Below, in pieces: positions 8,602 through 17,321 of a stretch of 34,653 nt of DNA; position 1 is the first letter of the stretch; each line of letters opens with the position of its first letter. The notes beneath the pieces were generated by a model, which was not told the origin of the DNA, made no database searches, and was given only the letters and a program-made list of their open reading frames with translations. Origin of the DNA: an uncultured Gammaproteobacteria bacterium (GTDB taxonomy: Bacteria > Pseudomonadota > Gammaproteobacteria > CAMYKB01); assembly GCA_947258875.1 (NCBI GenBank), contig CAMYKB010000025.1, positions 1 to 34,653 of the forward strand. The letters run 5' to 3'. The position numbers and the translations under genes were made by a program.

Positions 8602-9645
8602 TCAACTTATCGGCAATTTCTCGCCATTCTTTAGTTGTGAGCTTATCTCCCGCAAGGCACGCCCATTCATGACTGATAAGATTTTCTTGGCATATTCAGG
8701 ATCAGTCGCATAGCCTGCCTCCTGAAGACCCTGGATAAATGCTGCAGGATCACCCGCCTTGCTTAACGCATTTTGATAACGTGGGTTACCTTTAATAAAA
8801 GCGACAAAGTCCGAAAATGAATCGGCTACAGAAGCATAGGCACGAAACGGTTCATGACGCTTGACCATCGCACCATGCTCAAACTCAAGAGTGGGGGCGA
8901 CGACACGTTCGGATCTCCAGTCACGGGTTGCCTTGATACCAAACAAATTATTGCTGCTTTGGCCCGTTTCAAGGCGCATAACATGCTTGCCCCAACCCGT
9001 TTCCAAAGCGGCAATTGATAGCAGCACCTCAGGCCGTGTCCCCAGCTGCCTAGAGCTCTGTTCGGCTACCGGCCAAAGCGTCGCAACAAATTCCTGGGGG
9101 CTATTCCAATCAGCAGCCTTGACGGGAATCTTTCCAGACTGGGCTGTATCCACAGCTGGCGCAGCCCATAATCTGTCTACGAAATTTCTATCTGTCTGGA
9201 ATTTTACCCGAACATCAGTGGCGACCGCATCGGCATGCGGCATGCTAGAGGTCCCTGACCAAAGCCGGCTTACAAAAGGAAGATGCGCTTGACCATCATG
9301 CTTCACGACTTTCTGCACACCAGTTTCATGACCGGTGTCACTGGATACGCCCCCCATCTGCCGCAGCATGACATCAGCAATGCCGATGCTACTGTTATTT
9401 GAGAGATGCAAGGCCAGCTGTTGGTCATGCATATTTCGGTAGAATTCACCCTGTGGTCCATCCATGATGCCTTCACCACCACCTGCTTCACGCATACTCT
9501 TCAGCATCATCTGCAGAAACAGGGCCTCGAATTGTCTGGCGACTTCTTGTTTTGCCTCCGACGATTGTTTACCGGCCTCGTTGCGCAACTTCGCCAGACC
9601 CTGGAAATCAGTGTAAACACCAGCAATTGAAGCATGGTTCGCCAT
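8602..9645 (-). CDS. flgJ: Flagellar rod-assembly muramidase FlgJ
   Basis: FlgJ caps the growing rod in the periplasm and cuts peptidoglycan to let it pass. The 347-residue protein is bifunctional. The rod-cap domain is at about residues 33-97 (VARQFEALFLQMMLKSMREA, then the MLRQMGG end). The glucosaminidase domain is at about 185-335, with the catalytic glutamate in AALETGWGKH (E215) and the NNLFGIKA motif. The linker (about 100-185) is longer than usual and contains FVSRLW (124-129) and FVDRLW (155-160), echoing FVATLW (186-191) at the enzyme domain's edge. It has no signal peptide, as expected for export through the rod. The last codons (LPIS) double as the -10 element of the flgK promoter. 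Confidence 0.95.
   Translation of the reverse strand: MANHASIAGVYTDFQGLAKLRNEAGKQSSEAKQEVARQFEALFLQMMLKSMREAGGGEGIMDGPQGEFYRNMHDQQLALHLSNNSSIGIADVMLRQMGGVSSDTGHETGVQKVVKHDGQAHLPFVSRLWSGTSSMPHADAVATDVRVKFQTDRNFVDRLWAAPAVDTAQSGKIPVKAADWNSPQEFVATLWPVAEQSSRQLGTRPEVLLSIAALETGWGKHVMRLETGQSSNNLFGIKATRDWRSERVVAPTLEFEHGAMVKRHEPFRAYASVADSFSDFVAFIKGNPRYQNALSKAGDPAAFIQGLQEAGYATDPEYAKKILSVMNGRALREISSQLKNGEKLPIS
8607..8633 (-). promoter_or_regulatory. Sigma28 (FliA) promoter for flgK-flgL, inside the flgJ coding end
   Basis: On the minus strand: TAAA (8630-8633), 15 bases, GCCGATAA (8607-8614), an exact consensus match. The -10 element lies within the last codons of flgJ and ends three bases before its stop codon. 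Transcription should begin near 8597, about 50 bases before the flgK ATG. Confidence 0.92.
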
Positions 9646-9648
9646 ACC

Positions 9649-10776
9649 CTAGATAACTATCAATTCCGCGCGCAACGCACCGGCCTGCTTAAGTGCTTCC
9701 AGAATGGCTACCAGGTCCCCAGGGGCCGCGCCCACTTGATTGACAGCGCGTACGATTTCATCGAGCGTCACTCCTGGAGAAAACAAAAACATGCGACTGT
9801 CTTCGCTGCTGACTTCAATATTGCTACGGGGTACGACGGCAGTATTGCCACCTCTGGAGAAAGGTGCGGGTTGACTCACCAAAGGATCGGAGGTGATGGT
9901 CACGGTCATACTGCCGTGAGAGACAGCTGCCGGCATAACCGTCACATGGGAGCCAATCACCACAGTACCTGTACGCGAGTTTACGATTACCTTGGCAGGC
10001 GCCTCGCCTGGAGTTAACTCCAGGTTCTCTAGATAGGAGAGAAAACTCACGCGTTGCGCCGTATCACCTGGTGCAGAAACCTTAACGGAAACCGCATCCT
10101 GCGCCATTGCCGTACCCACTCCTATTTTTTTATTAATGGCCTCTTCGAGACGCCTGGCGGTTGTAAAATCGGGTGTATGCAAATTAAGCATGATGGCGTC
10201 GCTGTTTGCAAAATTAGTCGGCACGCTGCGCTCAACGCTAGCCCCATTCGGGATGCGGCCGACACTCGGGACATTTATCGATACCTTAGAGCCATCCTGG
10301 CCTTCCACACCAAGCCCACCTACAACTAGATTACCCTGTGCGATTGCATAAACTTGTCCATCGATGCCTCGCAACGGCGTCATCAGAAGGCTGCCACCAC
10401 GCAAGCTTTTGGAATTACCTAATGAAGAAACGGTGATATCAATTGTTTGCCCCGGTTTTGCAAAAGGTGTAAGTGTCGCGTGAATTGAAACAGCAGCGAC
10501 GTTTTTCAGCTGTGGATTTACGTTACTGGGTATTAATATACCGTATTGCGCCAGCATGCTCTTAAGGCTTTGAACTGTGAACGGTGTCTGACTGGTCTGG
10601 TCGCCGGTCCCGTCAAGGCCAACCACAAGACCATAACCTAGCAGCTGGTTGTTACGCACGCCTGACACCGAAGCAAGATCCTTGATACGCTCAGCATAGG
10701 TAATTGATGGCGTCAGCAATGAAAACAAAAGCAGCAACCATCCAATTTGGGGAGATTTTTTATTGCTATCAAGCAT
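9649..10776 (-). CDS. flgI: Flagellar P-ring protein FlgI
   Basis: FlgI builds the periplasmic P-ring, the bushing of the rod in the peptidoglycan layer. The 375-residue protein has a signal peptide (charged start, hydrophobic core near residues 12-22, likely cut after TYA near residue 28). The mature part opens with [21 protein letters not shown], the hallmark of FlgI, followed by the [16 protein letters not shown] segment. Length matches the family (about 365-370). The longer reading starts with a GTG at 10806 inside flgH. I choose the ATG at 10776, preceded by AGAAGGAAG at good spacing. It sits between flgH and flgJ in the same transcript. Confidence 0.96.
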   Translation of the reverse strand: MLDSNKKSPQIGWLLLLFSLLTPSITYAERIKDLASVSGVRNNQLLGYGLVVGLDGTGDQTSQTPFTVQSLKSMLAQYGILIPSNVNPQLKNVAAVSIHATLTPFAKPGQTIDITVSSLGNSKSLRGGSLLMTPLRGIDGQVYAIAQGNLVVGGLGVEGQDGSKVSINVPSVGRIPNGASVERSVPTNFANSDAIMLNLHTPDFTTARRLEEAINKKIGVGTAMAQDAVSVKVSAPGDTAQRVSFLSYLENLELTPGEAPAKVIVNSRTGTVVIGSHVTVMPAAVSHGSMTVTITSDPLVSQPAPFSRGGNTAVVPRSNIEVSSEDSRMFLFSPGVTLDEIVRAVNQVGAAPGDLVAILEALKQAGALRAELIVI

Positions 10777-10793
10777 CACACTTCCTTCTAATA

Positions 10794-11498
10794 CTAAAGC
10801 GGCCACCAGGCACTATTGAAGAATCGGGTTAACCACCCGGCCTTGTTGCTATCAGCCACCATACCCTTACCGCTGTAGGTAATTTCAGCATTGCCAATCG
10901 ATGTCGATAGCACGGTATTCTGTGGCGAAACATCTATTGGCCTCACAATTCCAGTAATACGAATGACTTCACTACCCTGGTTCAGGGTCAGCCATTTTTC
11001 GCCTTCCACCACCAGGTTGCCGTTAGGCAGAATATTGACCACGGTTACCGTGATATTGCCGCTCAAGCTATTGCTCTGACTACTATCTCCTTCACCGGAA
11101 AAATCCAGAGATGAGTTGACTTCGGTATTCAGGATCGGCACACCCTTATCGGTTACGCCCCTGCCGAAAAGAACGGGGTTAGGGATTGCCACATCGGTAT
11201 TTTTCTTTGCAGAAGTACTCGCCTTCTTACTGGCATTGGTTTTTTCTTCCAGCAATATCGTAATCAGGTCGCCGATTCGGCGCGCCTTAACATCTTCAAA
11301 CAGATGGAGACTGGTATTAGCGTGATAGATAGACCCATTCGCCTCTGCTGCGGCAGGCGGCATGACGTGCTGAGTCGCCATATGAGACTGGCGCTGAATT
11401 TCACTACTCGATGCACATGCAACTAGCATCGGTAGCAGCAGAAACACCAGCAGGTACTTGTCTTTGATGTTGTCAATTTTCAATTCAAATCTCCTCAT
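10794..11498 (-). CDS. flgH: Flagellar L-ring lipoprotein FlgH
   Basis: FlgH forms the outer-membrane L-ring. The 234-residue protein has a lipoprotein signal ending in the lipobox LVAC (cysteine near residue 28), so it should be lipidated. The mature domain shows [20 protein letters not shown] (about residues 76-95), a typical FlgH segment, and ends with the [17 protein letters not shown] motif. Length equals the family norm (about 230). The ATG at 11498 has a weak ribosome site. A TTG five codons in (11483) is preceded by AGGAG and could be the true start; either leaves the lipobox intact. It is 17 bases from flgI and 21 from flgG. Confidence 0.94.
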   Translation of the reverse strand: MRRFELKIDNIKDKYLLVFLLLPMLVACASSSEIQRQSHMATQHVMPPAAAEANGSIYHANTSLHLFEDVKARRIGDLITILLEEKTNASKKASTSAKKNTDVAIPNPVLFGRGVTDKGVPILNTEVNSSLDFSGEGDSSQSNSLSGNITVTVVNILPNGNLVVEGEKWLTLNQGSEVIRITGIVRPIDVSPQNTVLSTSIGNAEITYSGKGMVADSNKAGWLTRFFNSAWWPL

Positions 11499-11519
11499 CA
11501 GGTCATCCCAATTGTATTA

Positions 11520-12305
11520 TCAGAGATTATTATTGAGGTATTGCAGCATACCGTCAGTTGTAGAAATAGCCTTGGAATTAATCTCATAGGCACGTTGCGT
11601 CTCGATCATATTGACCAACTCTTCCACAACATTGACATTGGAAGTTTCGATCGAACCTTGTATGAGTGTGCCCAACCCATTCAATCCGGGAGTGCCCGGT
11701 TGTGGGGAACCGCTCGCAGCAGTTTCAATAAACAGATTTCCTCCCTTGGCCTGCAACCCGGTTGGGTTAATAAAATCAACTAACTGCACACTGCCAACCT
11801 GGCTTGGGGCTGCACTGCCGGCAATTGAGACAGACACTATTCCATCGACACCAATCGTTACACTTTGAGCATTAGGTGGGATGGTGATACCGGGTTGCAA
11901 AACATAGCCGGAAGAATTCACGATTTGCCCTTGAGCATCGAGCTGGAATGAGCCATCACGTGTGTAGGCTGGAGTGCCATCAGGTTGCAGAATTTCGAAA
12001 AAACCCCTTCCCTGCACGGCCATATCCAATGGATTGCTGGTTTCAGTGAGGTTCCCCTGTGTAAACAACTTTTCAGTGGCGACCACACGCACACCGGTAC
12101 CTACTAACAATCCAGATGGCAACTGGGTATCTTCTGACGACTGGGCGCCGGCCTGCCGGTAATTTTGATACAACAGGTCTTCGAAAACAGCGCGATCACG
12201 CTTGAATCCTGAGGTATTCACATTTGCCAGGTTATTAGATGTGACAGACATGCGCGTCTGCTGAGCATCCAGACCTGTTTTTGCAATCCATAAAGCTGGG
12301 TTCAT
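11520..12305 (-). CDS. flgG: Distal rod protein FlgG
   Basis: FlgG makes the distal rod crossing the P- and L-rings. The 261-residue protein has the near-invariant start [20 protein letters not shown] and the [17 protein letters not shown] motif (about residues 23-43). It ends with [20 protein letters not shown] and the final [15 protein letters not shown] helix. The length of 261 is typical (260-262). AAAGGAG precedes the ATG. It lies between flgF and flgH in the rod-hook operon. Confidence 0.97.
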   Translation of the reverse strand: MNPALWIAKTGLDAQQTRMSVTSNNLANVNTSGFKRDRAVFEDLLYQNYRQAGAQSSEDTQLPSGLLVGTGVRVVATEKLFTQGNLTETSNPLDMAVQGRGFFEILQPDGTPAYTRDGSFQLDAQGQIVNSSGYVLQPGITIPPNAQSVTIGVDGIVSVSIAGSAAPSQVGSVQLVDFINPTGLQAKGGNLFIETAASGSPQPGTPGLNGLGTLIQGSIETSNVNVVEELVNMIETQRAYEINSKAISTTDGMLQYLNNNL

Positions 12306-12324
12306 TACTATATCTCCTTTAACT

Positions 12325-13065
12325 TCACGACATGCGCATCAAACGCGCTGATGCAGCATCATTCTCTTCTGCTGTTTTCATCATCTTCACCTGCATTTCA
12401 TACTGCCGTGACAGGCTTATCATGTTGACCAGGGCATCAACTGAATTGACATTACTGGACTCAATCGATCCGGTTACCAGCGTCACGGCGGCATCAGCAG
12501 GCGCAACATCACCCGATTGCAGACGCAACAGGCCATCATCCGCTTTCTCCAATTCAGTGATCTTGGGCTTGACTAACTTAATGCGATCCAACACGGCTAA
12601 TGCTGTTGCCTGCTGGCCAACGGGTTGTATGGTAATTGTTCCATCAGAGCCTATTTCCATGCGCTCATACGGGGAGATGGCGATCGGACCGCCATTCCCC
12701 TTTACAGGGAGACCAGTACCGGTTTCCAGCAAACCCGCTGAAGTAATACGCAGATCACCCGCACGCGTATATGCCTCACTGCCATCTGGTGCCTGTACCG
12801 CGATAAAACCATCCCCGGAAATCGCAACATCCAGATTCCGCCCCGTATGCACAATCTGCCCAGGCGAAAAATCCACGCCTGCACGCTCATCCGAGACATA
12901 TACGCGACTCGGATGTCCGGGACCATGTACAGGCAGGCTGCGAAAGGCATCCAAATCAGCACGAAATCCGGTAGTACTGACGTTTGCCAGATTGTGATTA
13001 TTCGTTGCCTGTCGGTGCATGGTCTGCTTGGCACCTGACATTGCAAGATAGATCATATGATCCAT
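12325..13065 (-). CDS. flgF: Proximal rod protein FlgF
   Basis: FlgF is a minor subunit of the proximal rod. The 246-residue protein starts [20 protein letters not shown], with [16 protein letters not shown] near residues 23-38 and the C-terminal [26 protein letters not shown] helix shared by the axial family. Length fits (about 247-251). It is separated from flgE by 17 bases and from flgG by 19. Confidence 0.96.
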   Translation of the reverse strand: MDHMIYLAMSGAKQTMHRQATNNHNLANVSTTGFRADLDAFRSLPVHGPGHPSRVYVSDERAGVDFSPGQIVHTGRNLDVAISGDGFIAVQAPDGSEAYTRAGDLRITSAGLLETGTGLPVKGNGGPIAISPYERMEIGSDGTITIQPVGQQATALAVLDRIKLVKPKITELEKADDGLLRLQSGDVAPADAAVTLVTGSIESSNVNSVDALVNMISLSRQYEMQVKMMKTAEENDAASARLMRMS

Positions 13066-13082
13066 GACATCACCTTATGTGT

Positions 13083-14306
13083 TTAACGGATATTGATAAT
13101 CGTCTGCGTAATCGTGTCCGCAGCAGTTATTACCTGAGCATTGGCCTGAAAATTCCGTTGCGCGCGAATCATATCGACTAACTCTTCGGTGAGGTCCACA
13201 TTCGATTCCTCAAGTGCGCCAGATTGAATCAATCCCAAATTAGAAGTACCAGGTGCGCTTGTTAACGCTGCACCTGATGAAAAACTTTCTGCCCAACTGG
13301 TATTACCTAACTGTTGCAGTCCTTGTGCATTAGCAAAGTTTGATAATGCGATCTGCCCAATAATTTGGGATTGTCCGTTCGAATAGCGTGCGAACAGGTA
13401 GCCACCTTCATCAATGTCAACGTCATTGAGCCGCCCGGTTGGGTATCCATTTTGATTTAACGAATAGACACCAAACAAACCATCATATTGAGTGACATTG
13501 TTGTATCCCAACGTTATATTCATTGGGTCGGCGCCAGTGCCAGGGTTGAATGCAGGAATCGTAATACTGGTACCAGGACCACCATTAATCAGCGCCAAGC
13601 TGCCGTCAGGATTGAATTGCAGACTATCGCCACCCGGTGCACTCACTTCATTACCATCGACATAGACAAAAGATTGCCACTGATTAGCTGCCGTTTTCTG
13701 GTAATACATAGTTGCGACATGCGAGGTACCAAGCGAATCATAAACCGTGGCCGATGTCGAATGGTTATACGTTGCTGCGTCTGTCGCATCGAAGGGCAAG
13801 GTAATTATTGGGCTAGATGCCTGTAGGTTTGCACCCACATCCAGAGAAGATGTAGCCTGAGGATTAATATCTGATGTATCGATCGTCAGATCACCCAAGG
13901 CACCCGTAATATTGCCAGAGGTATCTGCAAGATAACCCGTCAGTCTCTGATTCGATGCATTTACGACGAAACCATTGCGATCGACTCCGAACGCCCCGGC
14001 ACGCGAGTATACAGTAGTACCTCCTTCGCTTAACCGGAAGAAACCTTTACCGGATATAGAGAGATCGAGGTTATTCTCAGTAAAGGTGATACCTCCCTGG
14101 ACGAACTGTTGCGACACAGCTGTGAGTCGTACACCTTTACCAACAGCATTTTTTGTAACACCCAAATTATTTGCTGCATAGATATCAGCAAATTCTCCGC
14201 GTGAACGTTTGAAGCCGTTAGTACTACTATTGGCAATATTGTTCGAGATAATTTCAAGATCGGACGATGCTGCACTAAGTCCTGTTAATGCGATTTCAAA
14301 TGGCAT
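13083..14306 (-). CDS. flgE: Flagellar hook protein FlgE
   Basis: FlgE is the subunit of the hook, the universal joint of the flagellum. The 407-residue protein begins MPFEIALTGLSAASSDLEII and has ISNNIANSSTNGFKRSRGEFAD near residues 20-41. It ends with ALEESNVDLTEELVDMIRAQ and a final helix DTITQTIINIR. The central domains include ATVYDSLGTSHVATMYYQK, a typical FlgE segment. Length equals that of enteric FlgE (about 403). It follows flgD and precedes flgF in the sigma54-driven operon. Confidence 0.97.
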   Translation of the reverse strand: MPFEIALTGLSAASSDLEIISNNIANSSTNGFKRSRGEFADIYAANNLGVTKNAVGKGVRLTAVSQQFVQGGITFTENNLDLSISGKGFFRLSEGGTTVYSRAGAFGVDRNGFVVNASNQRLTGYLADTSGNITGALGDLTIDTSDINPQATSSLDVGANLQASSPIITLPFDATDAATYNHSTSATVYDSLGTSHVATMYYQKTAANQWQSFVYVDGNEVSAPGGDSLQFNPDGSLALINGGPGTSITIPAFNPGTGADPMNITLGYNNVTQYDGLFGVYSLNQNGYPTGRLNDVDIDEGGYLFARYSNGQSQIIGQIALSNFANAQGLQQLGNTSWAESFSSGAALTSAPGTSNLGLIQSGALEESNVDLTEELVDMIRAQRNFQANAQVITAADTITQTIINIR

Positions 14307-14329
14307 TGCACATACTCCTGCTTAGGTGG

Positions 14330-14995
14330 TTACATTATTTGGTGTACGTTGACAAAATCCAGCGTACTACCATCCTCAAGGTTCAAAACCAGTCCTCCCT
14401 GGCTACCGCCAAGGCTGACACTGTTTACAACTGAGCCGATTAGCGTATCCACAGCCACTGTCTGGCCATTAAATGCTGCTTCAGCTTCGACTCTATATTT
14501 TCCGGCAGGCATTTTTGTTCCATCCTCTGCCGTTCCATCCCATTCAAAAGATAAATCTCCCGCCGGGATGGAACCAAGATCCACTCTCTGTACCAGATTG
14601 CCTGACAGATCATAGATATTGAGCGCTGCTGCGTTGGTACCCGCAGGTAGCCGCAACGTACCCTGTAGAGATCCATCCTGCGGTAGGACGCCAGTTTCAG
14701 CAGGCGCCAGTACTGTCCGCCCAACCAGACTGGATGCCTGTAAGGCCTGGTTTGAATAAAGTGAGTCGGCCAATTGGGAAATCGAAGTCTGCATCTCTTC
14801 GATACCTGAGACGGTTCCGAATTGAGCCATCTGCGTAAGAAACTCACCATTTTGCATCGGTTCAAAAGGGTCCTGATGGCGTAGTTGCGCAACCATCAAT
14901 TTGAGAAATTCATCCTGGCCTAGGCTCTCATTTTTCTGTGACTGCGGCGCAGATAGGCCAAGACTGTCAATGCTATTGGTATTAATTGTTGTCAT
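14330..14995 (-). CDS. flgD: Hook-capping protein FlgD
   Basis: FlgD is the scaffold that caps the growing hook and is discarded when it is complete. The 221-residue protein has the conserved ESLGQDEFLKLMVAQLRHQDP segment (about residues 20-40) followed by QNGEFLTQMAQFGTVSGIEEM. The C-terminal half carries a Tudor/Fn3-like beta domain with FEWDGTAEDGTKMPAGKYRVE. A longer reading would start with TTG at 15022, overlapping flgC. The ATG at 14995 is preferred because AAGGA lies a suitable distance upstream. Length matches the family (about 220-235). Confidence 0.95.
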   Translation of the reverse strand: MTTINTNSIDSLGLSAPQSQKNESLGQDEFLKLMVAQLRHQDPFEPMQNGEFLTQMAQFGTVSGIEEMQTSISQLADSLYSNQALQASSLVGRTVLAPAETGVLPQDGSLQGTLRLPAGTNAAALNIYDLSGNLVQRVDLGSIPAGDLSFEWDGTAEDGTKMPAGKYRVEAEAAFNGQTVAVDTLIGSVVNSVSLGGSQGGLVLNLEDGSTLDFVNVHQIM

Positions 14996-15018
14996 ATCTG
15001 TAATATCCTTCCGTTGCC

Positions 15019-15441
15019 TCAACTACCGAGTCGCAAGGTGCGCAACAGCAGGTCTTTTGAGGTGTTGAGCACTTCAACATTATTTTGATAGCTGCGCGAT
15101 GCTGAGATCATATTGGCCATCTCCTCGACCACATTCACGTTCGATTGATAGAGATAGCCTTCCTTGTTTGCCATGGGATGATCAGGTGAATACGTTGCAC
15201 TGTGCTCAACCTGACTTTCAACGATGCCCTGAACCTGTACCGGCGCAGATGATGTTTGCATCGACGACATTAACTGACCTTGCAACATGGCAGCAAAAAC
15301 AGGCTGCCTCGACTTATAGGCCTCTTCAGGCGTACTTGCTACGGATTCCGCATTAGCGAGATTGCTTGACGTCAGGTTAAGCCGCAGATTTTGCGCACTC
15401 ATCCCACTACCGGAAATATTGAATATATTAAATAGGGACAT
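15019..15441 (-). CDS. flgC: Proximal rod protein FlgC
   Basis: FlgC is a proximal rod subunit. The 140-residue protein begins MSLFNIFNISGSGMSAQNLR, with SSNLANAESVAST at about residues 26-38 and PVFAAML near 48-54. The conserved region around SPDHPMANKEGYLYQSNVNV is followed by the final MANMISASRSYQNNVEVLN helix. Length is close to the family norm (about 134-147). It starts 2 bases after the flgB stop. Confidence 0.97.
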   Translation of the reverse strand: MSLFNIFNISGSGMSAQNLRLNLTSSNLANAESVASTPEEAYKSRQPVFAAMLQGQLMSSMQTSSAPVQVQGIVESQVEHSATYSPDHPMANKEGYLYQSNVNVVEEMANMISASRSYQNNVEVLNTSKDLLLRTLRLGS

Positions 15442-15443
15442 GC

Positions 15444-15842
15444 TTATTCTCCTTTCAATGCACCGATGATGCCCGCAATCTTACGATTGAGAAATTCCAG
15501 GCTGGCTTGATAATGAACCGCATTCTCAGCAAATTTTCCTTGCTCTATTTGTGACTCGACCGTGTTGCCATCAAGAGAAGCTTGTAACGGGATTCGATAT
15601 TTAGCCTGCGTGCCTGTACTGGTTTCATTAATACCAGGCAAATGATTTGCCTGGGTTTGCGTCATTCTTGCGGCAAGATTATTCTTTGCCTGACCTAGAG
15701 CGCCTTTGAAATCAATATCCCTGGCCTTGTAATTCGGTGTGTCAGCGTTTGCCATATTCGAGGCCAGTATTTCTGCGCGTCTCGAACGCAGCACTACAGC
15801 CTGCTCATGCACACCGAATAACTTGTCTATATTGCCTGGCAT
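15444..15842 (-). CDS. flgB: Proximal rod protein FlgB
   Basis: FlgB is the most proximal rod subunit and first gene of the hook-basal-body operon. The 132-residue protein starts MPGNIDKLFGVHEQAVVLRS and has the motif ILASNMANADTPNYKARDIDF (about residues 26-46), then a GNTVESQIEQGKFAENAVHYQ segment and a C-terminal helix. Length matches the family (about 130-138). A consensus sigma54 promoter stands about 50 bases upstream. Confidence 0.97.
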   Translation of the reverse strand: MPGNIDKLFGVHEQAVVLRSRRAEILASNMANADTPNYKARDIDFKGALGQAKNNLAARMTQTQANHLPGINETSTGTQAKYRIPLQASLDGNTVESQIEQGKFAENAVHYQASLEFLNRKIAGIIGALKGE

Positions 15843-15889
15843 CGAATCGCTCCAAAAAATTTACATAATTTAACTTAACTAAATTTAAC

Positions 15890-15916
15890 TAAAGCAATCG
15901 TCGTGCCAGCCGATAA
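15890..15916 (+). promoter_or_regulatory. Sigma28 (FliA) promoter towards flgA
   Basis: On the plus strand: TAAA (15890-15893), 15 bases, GCCGATAA (15909-15916), a full consensus match. Transcription would start near 15926 and reach flgA (16182) through a leader of about 255 bases. The leader is long, so another gene start or an RNA element may lie within it. Confidence 0.85.
15893..15908 (-). promoter_or_regulatory. Sigma54 promoter for the flgB-flgJ operon
   Basis: On the minus strand the sequence reads TGGCACG-ACGA-TTGCT, an exact match to the consensus TGGCACG-N4-TTGCW. The transcript start should be near 15882, about 40 bases before flgB. It lies exactly inside the spacer of the opposing sigma28 promoter. 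Confidence 0.95.
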
Positions 15917-15975
15917 ATATGTGTTTTATGAGCGAGCTATATATAAGGTGAACGGCAAAAAGGTATATCAATGCG

Positions 15976-16007
15976 GCAATTCGATGCCGGATACCGGCAA
16001 CAATTGC
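15976..16007 (+). repeat. Strong hairpin in the flgA leader
   Basis: GCAATT (15976-15981) pairs with AATTGC (16002-16007), and TGCCGG (15985-15990) pairs with CCGGCA (15994-15999) around a three-base loop. Twelve base pairs are interrupted by a small internal loop. There is no T-tract, so it is not an intrinsic terminator. It may affect stability or translation of the flgA message, or serve as an operator. Confidence 0.55.
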
Positions 16008-16181
16008 AGCCATGTGAGTGGGAAATACTGATGTCTATTCAAGCTATTACTCAGTCTTTACAGCTGAAATAAGGATTACGGCATACATCTTGCTGGTACT
16101 ATAGAAAATAGGCTATTGGCAGCGGACACAACGTCAATAATCTGTCGCAAACAATGCACTATTGGATAAACAGCCATAAAA

Positions 16182-16913
16182 ATGGGTTTAATCGTCAAAA
16201 AAATAGCGTTAGTACAGCGGGGGCTTAGTCTCTGTCTTCAGGTAGTATTATGCCTAGGCATAGCATTGCCGCTATGGGCTGGCGAGATCCAATCGCTACA
16301 GTCGATACGGGATGTAGTGAGCAAGTTCGTGGATGCTGAACATGCACATTCGAAATCAATATCACTGTCGACCAGCCAATTAGACAATCGACTGCGCTTG
16401 CAACGTTGTTCACGTAAGCTTGAGGCCTTCTGGTCACCCGGAGCAAGGCCGATTGGCAATACCACAGTGGGTGTAAAATGTAACGGCGACAAACCATGGA
16501 AAATTTATGTGCCGGTTTATATCGAAGCCCGCGAAAAAGTCTGGGTCGCCAATCGACACCTGACCCGTGGAGAGACCCTTGTAGCCAGTGATGCGTCTTC
16601 GCAGAATCTCAATATTTCAGCGCATCACCGCGGCTATATTACTGATATTAATAAGTTTATTGGTTACGAGCTAAAACGGTCAATCAAGAAAGGCGGCATT
16701 CTGACACCACGGAGCCTGGAGGCACCCAAGCTGGTGAAACGTGGTGAAAAGGTTATTTTGCTGGCAGCGACAAACGGTGTGGAAATACGGATGAGCGGTA
16801 CGGCTCTCAGTGACGGCAGCGAAGGGATCAGCATAAAAGTCCGTAATCTGTCCTCCAGACGTATTATCGAAGGTATAGTGATAGCACCCGGAATCGTAAA
16901 GGTAAGAATATGA
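16182..16913 (+). CDS. flgA: P-ring assembly chaperone FlgA
   Basis: FlgA is a periplasmic chaperone for FlgI during P-ring assembly. The 243-residue protein has a signal peptide (KK start, hydrophobic core near residues 14-32, cut after LWA). It has an N-terminal domain and a C-terminal SAF-type domain, visible as VWVANRHLTRGETLVASDAS (about 120-139), followed by GGILTPRSLEAPKLVKRGEKV. Length is at the upper end of the family (about 219-245). It is transcribed away from flgB and shortly followed by flgM. Confidence 0.92.
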   Translation: MGLIVKKIALVQRGLSLCLQVVLCLGIALPLWAGEIQSLQSIRDVVSKFVDAEHAHSKSISLSTSQLDNRLRLQRCSRKLEAFWSPGARPIGNTTVGVKCNGDKPWKIYVPVYIEAREKVWVANRHLTRGETLVASDASSQNLNISAHHRGYITDINKFIGYELKRSIKKGGILTPRSLEAPKLVKRGEKVILLAATNGVEIRMSGTALSDGSEGISIKVRNLSSRRIIEGIVIAPGIVKVRI

Positions 16914-16923
16914 GGCTGTTCGC

Positions 16924-16950
16924 TAAAGTTTTCCGCGAATTTGCCGTTAA
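16924..16950 (+). promoter_or_regulatory. Sigma28 (FliA) promoter for flgM-flgN
   Basis: TAAA (16924-16927), 15 bases, GCCGTTAA (16943-16950): 11 of 12 consensus positions. It lies between flgA and flgM, about 40 bases before the flgM ATG. This gives the classic loop in which sigma28 drives its own anti-sigma factor. Confidence 0.87.
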
Positions 16951-16986
16951 GACATACTGTAAACAGGCAATCTGGAGCACTAAACA

Positions 16987-17310
16987 ATGAGCAATACAAT
17001 CAATGGCACTCCCAGACCTATCCAGGCGGTGGAAGGTCGGGGTCAAACTCAATCCGAGAAGGCGAAGACTGCAGAAGGCAGTGAAGACCATCGTAAGATG
17101 GCCTCCGCCGGCAGTGGTTCGACTGACCACGTAGACCTCACTTCAACTGCGCAAAAGCTCATTGAGCTTGAGAATGGCATGAAGGACGTGCCCGTAGTCG
17201 ACCAGCAGAAAGTTGATAGCATCAAGCATGCTATTGCTGATGGTAGTTACAATGTCAACGCCGAGAGCATCGCCAGCAAGTTAATCGAGATCGAGAAATC
17301 GGATAACTGA
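16987..17310 (+). CDS. flgM: Anti-sigma28 factor FlgM
   Basis: FlgM binds and holds sigma28 (FliA) until the hook is finished, then is exported through it, releasing late gene expression. The 107-residue protein has a disordered, polar N-terminal half and the conserved C-terminal part VDLTSTAQKLIELE, then VDSIKHAIADGSYNVNAESI and ASKLIEIE. That is the helix pair that grips sigma28. GGAG precedes the ATG. It is 11 bases from flgN. Confidence 0.95.
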   Translation: MSNTINGTPRPIQAVEGRGQTQSEKAKTAEGSEDHRKMASAGSGSTDHVDLTSTAQKLIELENGMKDVPVVDQQKVDSIKHAIADGSYNVNAESIASKLIEIEKSDN

Positions 17311-17321
17311 GTGGATAAGTA

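Larger units (their letters stand above)
15843..16181. other. Divergent control region between flgB and flgA
   Basis: The flgB-side 50 bases are AT-rich, with a near-repeat of TTTAACT and AACTAAA. Then come the overlapping sigma54 (minus) and sigma28 (plus) promoters at 15890-15916. The remaining 265 bases would be the leader of the flgA transcript and contain a strong hairpin at 15976-16007. I see no open reading frame and no riboswitch that I recognise in the leader. Confidence 0.75.

Noticed and set aside
10777-10806. Longer FlgI start
   Set aside because: It starts with GTG inside flgH and would put extra residues before a good signal peptide. The ATG at 10776 has a strong ribosome site.
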